A stretch of DNA of 64,000 nucleotides from Mameliella sp. MMSF_3455. GTDB taxonomy: Bacteria; Pseudomonadota; Alphaproteobacteria; Rhodobacterales; Rhodobacteraceae. The first letter of the stretch is position 1. Each line of letters opens with the position of its first letter. The stretch lies in NCBI RefSeq assembly GCF_030733205.1, contig NZ_JASHJL010000027.1:1-64000 (forward strand), read 5' to 3'. Shown here piece by piece: positions 1 through 9,405 of the stretch. Under the pieces are notes generated by a model. The model was given only the letters and a program-made list of their open reading frames with translations, was not told the DNA's origin and did not search any database. Made by a program: the position numbers and the translations under genes.

Positions 1-251
1 TGGCTCTCCACGCGGAACACGTCGCTTGCGCTCGTGCCCTGGACGACATCGTACCCCGCGCCGCCGTCGATCTGGTCGGTGCCGGCGTAGGATCCGTAAA
101 CTTTGAAAAAATCGTCCCCTTCTCCACCGTCAAGCGTGTCATTGCCCTGACCTCCATCAATTGTGTCGCTGCCAGAGTACCCTTGGATGGAGTCCGCCTC
201 CAACGTCCCATCGATTTGGTCATCGCCAGAGGAACCTTTTATGTTCGACAT
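1..251 (-). CDS. RTX calcium-binding repeat protein, N-terminal part (cut by window edge)
   Basis: The first 83 codons of a protein whose C-terminus lies beyond base 1. From the start at base 251 it reads straight into glycine/aspartate nonapeptide repeats (GSSGDDQIDG, GGQGNDTLDGGEGDD), the Ca2+-binding beta-roll of RTX proteins. Such proteins are normally secreted unfolded by a type I system using a C-terminal signal, which is not visible here. There is no N-terminal signal peptide, as expected for that route. Repeats beginning at residue 6 are unusual, since RTX blocks usually lie near the C-terminus, so this may be a short all-repeat protein. No secretion genes are seen nearby. Confidence 0.8.
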   Translation of the reverse strand, partial: MSNIKGSSGDDQIDGTLEADSIQGYSGSDTIDGGQGNDTLDGGEGDDFFKVYGSYAGTDQIDGGAGYDVVQGTSASDVFRVES

Positions 252-276
252 AGTTTTCTCTGATGCTGATCTGGAT

Positions 277-292
277 AGCACTTGATAGTGCT
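277..292. promoter_or_regulatory. Palindrome upstream of the RTX gene
   Basis: A perfect 6+6 bp inverted repeat (AGCACT, 4-base spacer, AGTGCT) lies 26 bases upstream of the RTX start at 251. It could be an operator or a leader hairpin. The function is inferred from position only. The rest of 252-385 holds no gene. Confidence 0.3.
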
Positions 293-385
293 GAAACGCT
301 AATAAATCGTTGTGCTCGTCGTCAGATGATTTGGAGCACGAAGGCCTGACTGGGAACGGAGGGTCTGGCTCGGTCGGGTTTTGGT

Positions 386-1310
386 TTAAGCCGCGGTCTG
401 GCGATGCGGCAAGCGGCGCTTCTCGACGGTCTTGGCTTTGACCTCCTTTCGCCGATTCAGGATTGCGTGCTTCACGGCCGAGATAGACATCGGCAGGCGT
501 GAGGTTGCCGAGGCTCTCGTGGTCGCGGTCATGATTGTAGTGGTCGATGAAGGCCGCGACAGCCTCTTCGAGAGCCCCGGGCTAGTAGTCGTTCTCAAGG
601 AGAATTCGGTTCTTCAGGGTCTGATGCCAGCGCGCGATTTTGCCTTGGGTCTGTGGGTGCCGGGGCGCGCCGCGGACGTGATCCATGCCCTAGTCGGCAA
701 GCCAATTGGCCAATTCGCCGGAAATGTAGCTGCTGCCGTTGTCGCAGAGCGGCCTGGGCTGTTGGACGACGGTGGCTCGGTCGCAGCCCGAGGCGACTAG
801 GGCATCTTCCAGCGTAGCTGTCACGTCTGATGCCTTCATCGTCGGGCAGAGCCGCCACGCGACGACGTAACGGCTGTAGTCGTCGAGGATCGTCGAGAGG
901 CAGAACCAGCGCCAGCCGATAACCTTCAAATGGGTGAAGTCGGTCTGCCAGAGCTGGTTCGGGCGGGTCGTCTTCTCATGGAATTCGTTTGCCGCCTTGA
1001 TCACGACGAAGGCGGGGCTGGTGATCAGGTCTTGTGTCTTCAGAACCCTGTAAACGCGGGCCTCCGACACGAAGTAGCGCCGGGTATCGGTGAACCTGAC
1101 CGCAAGTTCGCGGGGCGATTCAGTTCGTCCCGATCCCTTCGCGCCGACAGCGCTCGGCGATGCTGTCTTCGCCACGCAACCCTTCAAGCACGATGCGATC
1201 TTCTCCTCGGACGAATGGTGCTTCCGTGTGCGCCGGCGAATGTCCTTTAGCATCGCCTCAGCTGTAGGCTTCGATTTCTGGGTTTCTGTCTCATCTCCAC
1301 TCCTTGGTGG
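386..1310 (-). pseudogene. Decayed IS3-family transposase (OrfA/OrfB remnant)
   Basis: The remains of an IS3-type element read leftward. The OrfA start (ETQKSKPTAEAM, then RTRKHHSSEEKI) loses frame after EEKI; the shifted frame still reads IVLEGLRGEDSIAERCRREG before a stop. The rest of OrfA and the first part of OrfB are deleted, and the sequence jumps to SPRELAVRFTDTRRYFVSEA. The rve-like catalytic core follows, with the first Asp in LWQTDFT and the second in LCDNGSSYIS. A stop then follows LANWLAD, another follows LLENDY, and a frameshift near 485 restores the normal C-terminus (KTVEKRRLPHRQ). The third catalytic residue is also lost: GKIARWHQ stands where the family has GKIERWHQ. The element cannot make a working transposase. 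Terminal inverted repeats were not identified. Confidence 0.85.
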
Positions 1311-1348
1311 CTTCGATGAAGCCTGAAAGCCTCCGTTACGAAGTCAAC

Positions 1349-1495
1349 TCAGATGTCCCAAGAGCGCTGATGGCGGACATGCTGGAGATACATCAGGCCC
1401 GCTAACTTCACCACTTCATGCCGCATGTCGATCATCTGGACCTGGCGCGGTCGGAGAAGGTCATCCTGTTCTGGGGCGAGACCGCAGCGCTTCAT
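1349..1495 (-). pseudogene. IS5-like transposase N-terminal fragment
   Basis: A short leftward fragment resembles the N-terminus of IS5-type transposases, with an opening like LAPEQDDLLRPRQVQMIDM followed by RHEVVKLAGL. It then appears to jump to MYLQHVRHQRS, which resembles the later 'LLYLKH' helix, and ends at a stop. Only about 49 codons remain of a gene that is normally over 300 codons. Together with the IS3 remnant it marks an old insertion hot spot between two RTX genes. The assignment rests on motif memory and is moderate. Confidence 0.45.
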
Positions 1496-1949
1496 GGTTG
1501 GAACCCAAAGTGCAAAGTTTCGAATGCTAGTCGACGAAACCTTGCAGTCCACAGCGAGAAAAATGCCCGTTTCTCAAGCCGCATCAAATGCATGCGGGTT
1601 GGTAAGGTCGAACTGGATAGCGGCTTGAACAGGTCGTCCAATCGATCTGGACTCAGCGAATTGGACTGCACCAAATCTGCGTAAAGGCCTAACGCTGACC
1701 CGGTGCGGGTATCCTGCGATGCATGCCCAAATGTGCTCGTATAGGTGCCGCTATCAATCAATGCAGCCGTTGTACCCTGGCGGCGTGGCAAGGGCCTCGG
1801 TCGCCCGGGCGCTGGCACGCGGTCTTGTCTGGCGTGCCCGGGCTGCGGTCAGAGAACGCCGCTTTGGCGAGGCAGGTGGCATTCTGCGTCTGGGGGCAGG
1901 CCTGATCTCGACCGGCCTCCCGGCCAGAGCCGAAGGCCCGGCAATACGC
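1496..1949. other. Gene-free stretch between IS remnants and RTX gene
   Basis: No convincing coding sequence is seen. Short open frames on both strands lack family motifs and typical start signals. It is probably insertion debris plus 3' flanking DNA of the leftward G8/RTX gene. Confidence 0.4.
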
Positions 1950-1979
1950 GAACGCCGCGACATTGCTGCCGCGGCGTTC
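1950..1979 (-). terminator. Second hairpin after the G8/RTX gene
   Basis: A perfect 10-bp stem (GAACGCCGCG/CGCGGCGTTC) with a 10-base loop lies about 40 bases beyond the stop of the leftward gene. There is no T-run, so it may stabilise or end the transcript rather than act as a classic intrinsic terminator. Confidence 0.4.
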
Positions 1980-1994
1980 CTGGAGTCATGGCAC

Positions 1995-2014
1995 GTTCCC
2001 GCGCGGGCGGGAAC
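1995..2014 (-). terminator. First hairpin after the G8/RTX gene
   Basis: A perfect 8-bp stem (GTTCCCGC/GCGGGAAC) with a 4-base loop starts 7 bases past the stop codon of the leftward gene at 2021. There is no T-run. It forms a tandem pair with the hairpin at 1950-1979. Confidence 0.45.
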
Positions 2015-2020
2015 TGCGGG

Positions 2021-5000
2021 TCAGTAGAACTCGATCGCGTCGGTCGCGATGAGTTGGTCGAGTTCGAGGCCGCGTCCGTCCCGGATGAGCGCGAGATCCT
2101 CGAAATTGGCGCCGGTCCCGGTCGGATCGACCTGCAGGTAGCTGACCGTGCCGGAATCCACGAAGCGCACCCAAAGCGACGGGTCGGTGGCATCCTCCGG
2201 TACGATGCCGCTCAGCGCGATGACATCGCCTTCTGACAGGACGAAGTCCTTGATGTCATCGACACCGGCCCCGAGCGACGACGGACCGAACAGGAACGTG
2301 TCCGCCCCGGCACCGCCATAGAGCTTGTCGGACCCGGCACCGCCCACGAGGATGTCATCGCCACCTTTGCCGTAGAGCCGATCGAGGCCACCTCCGCCCG
2401 CAAGACGATCGTCCCCGTCACCGCCCTTGAGGTTGTCACTGCCTTCGCTTCCGGCATGGGTCGGATCAAACGAAGCGAGCGGATCGGGATCATCAGGATC
2501 CGTCGGATCTTCTGTGGGTGGCGCGACCAGGGTCAAGCTCTCTCCGATGTGAACTTCGGAGTTGCCCGCGTCATCCGAGATCAACGCTTTGATGCTGAGC
2601 GAACCCGGCTCGAAAGCGGTGAGGTCGAATTCGATCGTGCCGTCAGAGTTGATTTCCTGGCTCAGGGTGAACGTGCCGCTGCTGATTGTGACCACGGCCG
2701 CGGCATCCGCATCGAGACCTGAGACCTGCACCTGTACGGCATCGGCCTCGTCGTTCGTGATTTCCAGGTCCGGCATCGTCAGGGCGAAGTCCCCGTCCTC
2801 GTCCGCACTTGTATCGAGAATGGGCTCCGGGTCGGTGACAATCCCGCCACCCCCATCTGTTTCGCCTGTATCTGAGTAGATATCCAGGCTGCCTGCGCTG
2901 ATCAGGTCATCGATTGTCAGTCCGCGCCCGCCGCGGAAAATGGCAAGCGGTTTGAAGCCGGTCCCATCGAGGTTCACCTGCAGTTCACCCAACGTCCCCG
3001 AATCGACGAAACGTATCCAGGTATTCGGGTCGGTCCCGACCAGAGCCTCGGGCACGTCGATGATTGCCAGCGAGTCCCCTTGCGAGAGGTCGAAATCCTT
3101 GATGTCGCTGTCCGCGCCTGCGGTGGCGTCGGTTGCGGTCAGAACGAAGACATCTGCGCCGCCGTAACCGAACATCTTGTCGCCGCCGCCAGCGCCGACG
3201 AGGATGTCCGCGCCCTCGGAGCCCTTGAGCGTGTCGGTCCCTTCGGTTCCCAGGACCACGTTCTCGGCCCCCTCCCAGAAGTTGCCGTTGACCGGATCGA
3301 TCGGATCAGTCGGCTCGGGGTCAGGCTCGACGGGATCCGGTTCGACAGGATCAGTCGGATCGACCGGATCGGTGGGTTCGACCGGTTCGGGATCCGGGTC
3401 GACCGGCTCGGGATCCGGATCAACCGGCTCGACCGGTTCGGGATCCGGCTCGACGGGATCTGTGGGCTCGACGTGGTCGGTGGGTTCGCCGGTCCCGATG
3501 TCGAAGCCGTAGTCGAAATCCGGGTTTCCGGGCTTCGGCGTGGGATAGGCGTCAAGTTCGAACTGCGCCAGGTAGCTGTCGTCGAAGCCCTCCAGCTTGA
3601 GCTCGACGATGACCGGGTGCTGTTCCCCGCTGAGGCGCTCGGTGACCCAGAACACGACGGGGACGACCCATGCGCCGTTGGCGTGTTGCCATGTGCCGTG
3701 TTCGGTCAGGAACTCGTCCCGCGTGAAGTTCCTGTGCCAGCCGCTGGCATTCTTCACGAGGTTCAGGCTCGCCCCCCAGAAGGTGGAGAACTGCGCCTTG
3801 GTGCTGCCCGCGACCTTCTCGTAGAAGACGCGATCCCCCAGGCCGTCGGTGACGGTTCCCGTGACATGCGCCTCCCAGTCGCCGGGCGTGAGCGTCACGT
3901 CGGCGTCGCCGGCCATCTTGAAGGTCAGGCCGGCCGTCGGGTCGGCGTCCTCGGCGGAGAGGACTTTCGGGGTCGGGTTCAGATAGTCGATCCCGAACTG
4001 CGCAAAGTAGTCGACCCAGTAGGCCGTGTCGCCGTTGTCGCTGTTGTAGTTGATTTCGAACATCCGGTCGACGTTCGTGGTCTCGACATCGTAGAGAACC
4101 GACTCGTGGCCGACGCCGAGCTGTTTCCAGAACAGTCCGAAATCATGGGCACGGATGTCGTTCAGGACGAACGACGAGTTCTTGCCCGCCAGCCGGAAGG
4201 CCACGCCGCTGCCGCTCCAGTCGGAATCGATGAACTCGTAGTTGTAGGAGTAGTTCATCAGGTTGATGCCGTCGCTGCCCCCCCAGATGTCGAATTCCCG
4301 GATGACGCTGAGCGTGTCGCTGTGCGCGGCGAACTGACGGTGGTACACCCGGAAGGCCTCGGAGGAGGTCATGACGGTGTTGCCGACGAAGTCGACGATT
4401 GCCGGCTCTTCGTGGTCGATGGCCACATCGAAGGGATCGGGGTCGAACTTCAGCTGTTCCCGCTCGAACATCTTGCGGTGGTAGCCGTCGTTCGGCGCCT
4501 TGTCCGGATCGTCCTCGGGGAAGGCTTCCTGGCCGGAGAAGTTCCAGCCGATCTTCGAGTTCGCGGCGATGTTGTACTGCTGCACGATGACCCGCGACTG
4601 GTTCTCGTAGGCCGCGCCCTGGTCGCCGTCGCCGTTCTTGTTCTCGGCATCGTAGCTGGTCACGCTGCTGACGAGGTTGCGCATCCAGGCGCCGGTCTCG
4701 TCACCCCATTCCGAGACGATCCCGCCGCCGGTGATGTCGTAGACGATGTTGTCGTTGATCATCGCGCGGCTCTGGTGCTGGACGATGCCCCAGCCCGGGC
4801 TGCCGGTCACCGCGTTGCCGACCAGCATGTTCGTCGGCGCGTCGACGCCGCTGCCGATCATGTGCAGGTGGAGCGGATAGCGGCCTTCGGGGTTGGTGGT
4901 GCTGATGTCGATGGTCTTGTCGGTGCGCCCGAGGTCCTCGAAGGCGGCGTAGCGCACGTCGTTGACCGACCCGTCCTCGGGGTTGGGCGTGCCGTTGTGC

Positions 5001-5788
5001 AGCATCACGTGGCCGCGCGTGCCCTCGGGGTTTTCCGAGCGGAAGGTCACGTTCCGCGACAGGTTGCCGACATAGATGTCGGCCTCCATGCTGGTCGGCC
5101 TTTCATGCGCGTAGTCCAGCGGCTCGTCGAAATGGATCGTGTCGCCCTCGACCCGGACGATGGTCCGGGTCTCGTCCTGGGTCATCAGGACGCCGTACTC
5201 GTCCTCGCCGAGGTACTTGGTGCCGACGACGAGGATCGTGTCTCCGGGCTGCCAGTTGGTCAGATCGCCCTCGACGGCCATGGAGGTCGCGCCGGCGGGG
5301 ACGTCGTCCTTGATGACGAGATGGCTTTCCTTCGCGGCGCCCTGGATGTCGACTTCGCCGAAGGCGACCAGCCCGTGGCCAAGCATGTCGGGATCGACGT
5401 TGCGATCGATCGGCGTGTCGCGGAAGATGATGTCGATTTCGACATCGGCGGGGATCGGGTCGGTCATGGACCCCGCGTCGAAATGCGATCCCATCGTTGT
5501 GACGATGGTCTCGACCCGCAACTCGGTGCTGTGCGCGCGGCTGAAGGTCAGCGTGCCATCGACGCGGATGGTCCCGAGATTTGGGGAGGTCCGGACGTCA
5601 TAAAGTATTGAAATTCCGTCAGGGATGTGTACATTGGCGTCCTGATCGGGAATGTTTCCGTCGGCCCAGGTCGCAGGATCGCTCCAGGCTCCGTTCTTGA
5701 CTGCGACGTGAGTGGCGTCGCTGGGATCGAGCAGGGCGTTCGCCTGCTGCATGTGTTCCATCATGTGGGTCGTCTGAGTGGTTTCCAT
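2021..5788 (-). CDS. Large secreted G8-domain/beta-helix protein with two RTX blocks
   Basis: A 1255-residue modular protein. Residues about 25-140 look like a G8 domain (NGAWSDPATWADGNIPDQDA, then DVRTSPNLGTIRVDGTLTF), the module of CEMIP/TMEM2-type proteins. Residues about 150-480 continue as a right-handed beta-helix, with YPLHLHMIG and repeated turns. A mixed beta region follows to about 765. Residues about 766-833 are a Pro/Glu/Asp linker of VEPDPEP and PTDPVDP repeats. RTX repeats occur near 836-890 and 1114-1170 (GGDGDDRLAGGGG), separated by an Ig-like domain at about 1010-1105. No signal peptide is present, consistent with type I secretion. The start at 5788 has an AGAGG ribosome site. 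The likely role is an extracellular polysaccharide-active or adhesive protein; the substrate is unknown, and no T1SS genes are adjacent. Confidence 0.85.
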   Translation of the reverse strand: METTQTTHMMEHMQQANALLDPSDATHVAVKNGAWSDPATWADGNIPDQDANVHIPDGISILYDVRTSPNLGTIRVDGTLTFSRAHSTELRVETIVTTMGSHFDAGSMTDPIPADVEIDIIFRDTPIDRNVDPDMLGHGLVAFGEVDIQGAAKESHLVIKDDVPAGATSMAVEGDLTNWQPGDTILVVGTKYLGEDEYGVLMTQDETRTIVRVEGDTIHFDEPLDYAHERPTSMEADIYVGNLSRNVTFRSENPEGTRGHVMLHNGTPNPEDGSVNDVRYAAFEDLGRTDKTIDISTTNPEGRYPLHLHMIGSGVDAPTNMLVGNAVTGSPGWGIVQHQSRAMINDNIVYDITGGGIVSEWGDETGAWMRNLVSSVTSYDAENKNGDGDQGAAYENQSRVIVQQYNIAANSKIGWNFSGQEAFPEDDPDKAPNDGYHRKMFEREQLKFDPDPFDVAIDHEEPAIVDFVGNTVMTSSEAFRVYHRQFAAHSDTLSVIREFDIWGGSDGINLMNYSYNYEFIDSDWSGSGVAFRLAGKNSSFVLNDIRAHDFGLFWKQLGVGHESVLYDVETTNVDRMFEINYNSDNGDTAYWVDYFAQFGIDYLNPTPKVLSAEDADPTAGLTFKMAGDADVTLTPGDWEAHVTGTVTDGLGDRVFYEKVAGSTKAQFSTFWGASLNLVKNASGWHRNFTRDEFLTEHGTWQHANGAWVVPVVFWVTERLSGEQHPVIVELKLEGFDDSYLAQFELDAYPTPKPGNPDFDYGFDIGTGEPTDHVEPTDPVEPDPEPVEPVDPDPEPVDPDPEPVEPTDPVDPTDPVEPDPVEPDPEPTDPIDPVNGNFWEGAENVVLGTEGTDTLKGSEGADILVGAGGGDKMFGYGGADVFVLTATDATAGADSDIKDFDLSQGDSLAIIDVPEALVGTDPNTWIRFVDSGTLGELQVNLDGTGFKPLAIFRGGRGLTIDDLISAGSLDIYSDTGETDGGGGIVTDPEPILDTSADEDGDFALTMPDLEITNDEADAVQVQVSGLDADAAAVVTISSGTFTLSQEINSDGTIEFDLTAFEPGSLSIKALISDDAGNSEVHIGESLTLVAPPTEDPTDPDDPDPLASFDPTHAGSEGSDNLKGGDGDDRLAGGGGLDRLYGKGGDDILVGGAGSDKLYGGAGADTFLFGPSSLGAGVDDIKDFVLSEGDVIALSGIVPEDATDPSLWVRFVDSGTVSYLQVDPTGTGANFEDLALIRDGRGLELDQLIATDAIEFY
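3290..3490 (-). repeat. Pro/Asp/Glu-linker repeat array inside the G8/RTX gene
   Basis: An imperfect short-period repeat built on variants of GGATCC-GG-TCGAC encodes the acidic proline linker. Such arrays can change length by slippage, altering the distance between the beta-helix and the RTX stalk. Confidence 0.7.
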
Positions 5789-6466
5789 CGGTGTTTGCCT
5801 CTTTCCGCGGGGGGGCGAAAACTTGTGATACGCAACGTCACTGATCCGGTGATCTGGTCAGAGATCGCCGGAATTTGTGATGTTTGTTTACTAAGCCGAC
5901 ATTAACACTTGCCTAACGCTGCAGGGCGTGAGCGTGTCCCGCATGGATGGTCAGGCCGAGTTGAAGTCCAAGTTCACGACATCAAGAAGATGCTTCGCCT
6001 TGCTTGCGGTTTCCCTTTTCCGTTTCTATTCCGTGTCGGCTGCCTCAAATGGCGCTTGCCGTAGACGTGCCGCAGATGCAATTGAAAGCTGTATGATGTC
6101 CAGAACGACTATCGTTATGGGCGAAAATATGCCAATGTCACGGTGCGACCGCGTATGAAACTGGCATTTGCAAAACGTGCCTCGCGGAGACCTGTGCCTC
6201 TGCCGCAGATCCTTGGCGCGCCGGCCTCGTTACCCTTCTCCTCTCCGGATGCCAAGCCGATCGAGTGAGACGGTTCGCCGTTCCAGCGGTCGATTTTTTG
6301 GGGAGCAGGGCACAGTTCTGACGGAAGCGCAGGGCCAGCCAGCGGAGCAGCGAATGGACAAAAGGCGTGTCCGTTCTTGCTGCGCGATTTGCGCGAGTAC
6401 GGGTACGGCCAATCGGCCGTTCGTGAGACTGCCCGGATTCAGTCTGGCGACACAGGCCGCGGGGTG
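5789..6466. other. Gene-free region upstream of the G8/RTX gene
   Basis: About 680 bases without a convincing gene. The part next to 5788 (about 5830-5930) is AT-richer and is the likely promoter region of the leftward G8/RTX gene. The remainder is the 3' flank of the leftward operon ending at 6467. Short frames here lack recognisable motifs. Confidence 0.4.
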
Positions 6467-7549
6467 TCAGGTCTTCTTGCGCAAGGTGTTGACCTGAATA
6501 TGCGGCCAGCGGGTCACGCCGCCATCGGTGCCGAAGTGGAACTCGAAATCGACGATCTGCTCGTATTGCAGTTGCAGGATTTCCTTCCCGTCTTCTTCGA
6601 CCGTTTCGATCCACATGCGCATGTCCATCTTCACCACGGGGACAAAGCGGCGGACGATGGGGATGTTGAGGATGCCGCCCTGTGGGCCGGTGGCTTCCTG
6701 GGTGTCCATCTCGATCAGGGTGAAGTGCTTGATCGTCTGGTCCTTGATCGCGTCACGCAGGATCAGGTCCGGGCGCACCGAGTAGGGGTAGAGGTCATGC
6801 TTCAGGATGCGCTGGGTGTATGTCTTGTTGCCGCTGGGGTCGGTTGCCGGCAGTGAAGTATCGAAAACCCAGGGCGGCGGCGGCTCGTCCAGGTCGATGG
6901 GAGTTGACGGCGTGGTACCTGCGCCGCCCATGCTGGGAGAAATCGCCAGGAAATCGAAATCCCAGGCCGCCGTCCCGTGGGGAAACTCCGGCGCGCCCTG
7001 TATGATCGAGGATTTGCCGAACATCTGAACGGTGCTGCCATGTGGGATGGTGCCGCTGCGCGCGACCGAGTAGTCCGGAACGTAGACCGGCCCGTTCGCT
7101 CCGTCACCCGAGGCGAGTTCGGGATAGCCGATGTCCATCTCGATCGACTTGTCATTGGCGGCGTGGTTGTAGATCTGGTCGAGCCAAAGATACATGCCGT
7201 TCTCTTCGTGCAGCAGGTGCCCCTGAAGGTCGATGATCGAGGTCTCGTATTTCATCGCGCCGCAGAACTGTTCGTTCGCGCCGACACGGTTGCGCACGCC
7301 GCCCGGGACCCGCGTGAAGGTCAGTTCCTCGGTGTAGTTCTGGCAGAGGAAGCGGAACTTGCCCGGAATGGTTTCCGAGTTCGTGCCGGGCGAGGGCAGG
7401 CAGGTGGTATGCACGCCCAGCATCTTGGAGTCGGGGTCTTTCGTGACGTTGAGCCAGGTGCCTTCGAGCTGTTCGAGCACGCCGTAGTTGGCCTGTTTCT
7501 GTTGCTCTTTCAGCACTCCGGGGGTGAACTTGGGAGGTATGGCAACCAT
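6467..7549 (-). CDS. Unrecognised 360-aa protein with beta-barrel (FABP/nitrobindin-like) features
   Basis: The function is not known. The N-terminus (GVLEQLEGTWLNV) resembles the opening strand of fatty-acid-binding/nitrobindin-like haem-binding barrels, which carry a G-x-W motif. It is followed by alternating beta strands (FRFLCQNYTEELTFTRV; IDLQGHLLHEENGMYLWLDQ) and a C-terminal beta region (VPVVKMDMRMWIETV). There is no signal peptide or membrane segment. It is the last gene of a leftward three-gene operon, 16 bases after the flavin amine oxidase gene, and faces the divergent quinone-oxidase-like operon. It may bind a cofactor or product of the neighbouring oxidases, but this is inference. 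Start at 7549 with an AAGGA site upstream. Confidence 0.6.
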   Translation of the reverse strand: MVAIPPKFTPGVLKEQQKQANYGVLEQLEGTWLNVTKDPDSKMLGVHTTCLPSPGTNSETIPGKFRFLCQNYTEELTFTRVPGGVRNRVGANEQFCGAMKYETSIIDLQGHLLHEENGMYLWLDQIYNHAANDKSIEMDIGYPELASGDGANGPVYVPDYSVARSGTIPHGSTVQMFGKSSIIQGAPEFPHGTAAWDFDFLAISPSMGGAGTTPSTPIDLDEPPPPWVFDTSLPATDPSGNKTYTQRILKHDLYPYSVRPDLILRDAIKDQTIKHFTLIEMDTQEATGPQGGILNIPIVRRFVPVVKMDMRMWIETVEEDGKEILQLQYEQIVDFEFHFGTDGGVTRWPHIQVNTLRKKT

Positions 7550-7565
7550 GTCTTTAGTCCTTATT

Positions 7566-9389
7566 TCAGCAGGCGGAACAGATCAGCTTGTAGACGGAGG
7601 TGTCGATCAGCGGCGTCATGTGAAGGTAATCGACGAGCACGGACTCGGCTGTGCAGAAGGCACCCTCGACCCAGGCCTGGTCGTTGGAGAAAGCGGAGCC
7701 GATCAGGTAGACCGGTGCACCGGTCTCCCCGGCCAGATCGGCGGGCGCGCGCAGGCGCTGCATGACATCGCTAATGTCGTAATGCGCCGCCCAGGCGTGA
7801 TAGCCGGCGCCGAAGGGGTTGCGCCCCCAGTCCATGAAGACCGTGCTGGTGGATTGCGGGATGAGACCAGCGGCGTCGGGGTCACCGTAGTGCACCTTGG
7901 CCAGTTGCAAACGCAACATCCGCTCCATTTCGGGCGGTGCGGCCTTGCCGCCCTCCAGCGGCTGCAGGTTGCGATAGTCGGCCTCCTCGCGCCGTGCTCC
8001 CACGGAAAGCTCCAACTGGCGCCAGAATTCGACGAACCGTTCATCGTCATATGAGGCAAGGACGCCGTAGACCGGCGAGCCCTGATAATTCGGCAGGGCG
8101 TTGTTCCCGAAATAATAGATCTGGCGCAGGGGCAGGTCGGTGATGGTGGGTCCGTAGACATGGGCGGACGAGCCGTCTTCGGACACCAGCTTGGGTGCGT
8201 GAGGCGTCTCGGTCCACCACGGCCGGTCAAAGAACATGGCCACCTTGTAGGACGGTTGCCGCACCACCGCGTCCAGGTAGTTGGCGACGTTCGATGCGTT
8301 GAGAAAATCCGTCCCGCCCGAGGGGGCGCCGGTGTACCTTGTGGCCTGCGCGATCAACTCGACCGACTCGGGCGGCATGGCCAGAAAGGCGAAATCGGCG
8401 GTGAGGTGCGCGCCATCTGCTGCATAGGGATCCTGTGCAGAAGCAAGCTGGTAGGTCACCGAACCGCCTTGCATCCAGATCGAATGCAATCTTGTCCCCT
8501 GTTTCAGTTCCAGAGTGACACCTGTTGCAGCGGCGGCATCCTGCGCCTTTCGGTAGAGTTCGGTGAACAGGCGAGAATACCCACCGGCGATCGTCTTGAA
8601 CTTGTCCCCGGGGGCGAATTCGCCGTTGTAGAAGGCCGCGTCGGCGGCGTTCCAGTTGATGACGTTCGAACTGTAGCCGCCGGCATCGGCGGCGTAGTTG
8701 AAGCCCTCGTTCCCGGCCTGGTCGTAAAAGACGTTCCAGTAGCCGATATTGCTGACCGTGTTGCCAGGGTCATAGACGAAGGAGTTGAAGCTGTCGGGCA
8801 GGGTGCCTTTGGCATAATAGTGGCACTGTTCGCTGCGGGTCTCCAGGTCGGCGCCGCCGGTGATCAGGTTCGAGATGTTGGTGAAGAGGTCCGAGGCGGG
8901 TGCCTCGTTGTTGCCCGGAGTGTCATAGGGCGCCTTGACCGGCGGTGAACCTGTACCAAGCTCCTTCTGGTAGAAATGCTGGCCGCGCAGGTAGAACAGT
9001 GGGTCCGTTGTGGTCAGGAAATCCTGCACATCATCGTGCAAGCCGATGTCCCAGATCGTCTGCGTCACCAGTCGATGACCGGGGGAGGGGATCTCCTTGC
9101 CTTCCTTGTCCGTTTTGTACTGCTTGAGATCCCATTCGCTGAAGCGCATGCCACCGATCTCGATATAGGTGGCGCTCAGGTTCTGACCCTCGCCCGAGGC
9201 GGCGGCGATGTGATGTGAACAGATGCGCCCGGCGGGTTGGCGGTGCGCGCCGGTGCCTTCGAAATCGTAAGTGCCCCATTCGTGCAGGGTGATCGTGTCC
9301 CCGGCCACGGCCTTGCCGCCGGTCAAGAGCCGCCAGGCGGTATAGAGCCCGGCGGGCCCCGCTCCGAAGATTGCATAGGTCTGTGTCAT
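7566..9389 (-). CDS. FAD-dependent amine oxidase family protein
   Basis: A 607-residue flavoprotein. The N-terminal dinucleotide fold is clear (IFGAGPAGLYTAWRL, residues 6-20). The GGMRF segment near residue 75 corresponds to the second FAD-binding motif of amine and amino-acid oxidases. The C-terminal region (GAPVYLIGSAFSNDQAWVEG) matches the FAD-closing segment of the superfamily. The protein ends in CSAC. The likely reaction is oxidative deamination of an amine or amino acid with H2O2 release; the substrate is unknown. It sits in the middle of a leftward operon, 16 bases from each neighbour. Tryptophan oxidases of the VioA/RebO type are distant relatives, but nothing here proves tryptophan as substrate. 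Confidence 0.8.
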   Translation of the reverse strand: MTQTYAIFGAGPAGLYTAWRLLTGGKAVAGDTITLHEWGTYDFEGTGAHRQPAGRICSHHIAAASGEGQNLSATYIEIGGMRFSEWDLKQYKTDKEGKEIPSPGHRLVTQTIWDIGLHDDVQDFLTTTDPLFYLRGQHFYQKELGTGSPPVKAPYDTPGNNEAPASDLFTNISNLITGGADLETRSEQCHYYAKGTLPDSFNSFVYDPGNTVSNIGYWNVFYDQAGNEGFNYAADAGGYSSNVINWNAADAAFYNGEFAPGDKFKTIAGGYSRLFTELYRKAQDAAAATGVTLELKQGTRLHSIWMQGGSVTYQLASAQDPYAADGAHLTADFAFLAMPPESVELIAQATRYTGAPSGGTDFLNASNVANYLDAVVRQPSYKVAMFFDRPWWTETPHAPKLVSEDGSSAHVYGPTITDLPLRQIYYFGNNALPNYQGSPVYGVLASYDDERFVEFWRQLELSVGARREEADYRNLQPLEGGKAAPPEMERMLRLQLAKVHYGDPDAAGLIPQSTSTVFMDWGRNPFGAGYHAWAAHYDISDVMQRLRAPADLAGETGAPVYLIGSAFSNDQAWVEGAFCTAESVLVDYLHMTPLIDTSVYKLICSAC

Positions 9390-9405
9390 CGGGTCCCTCG
9401 TGGCC

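Noticed and set aside
3290-3490. CRISPR-like short repeats
   Set aside because: The repeats are in frame, imperfect and without unique spacers; they encode a Pro/Asp/Glu linker.
3080-5611. An 843-codon open frame antisense to the G8/RTX gene
   Set aside because: It is the complement of a protein with clear domains; its sequence is biased in Val/Asp/Arg/Gly without motifs.
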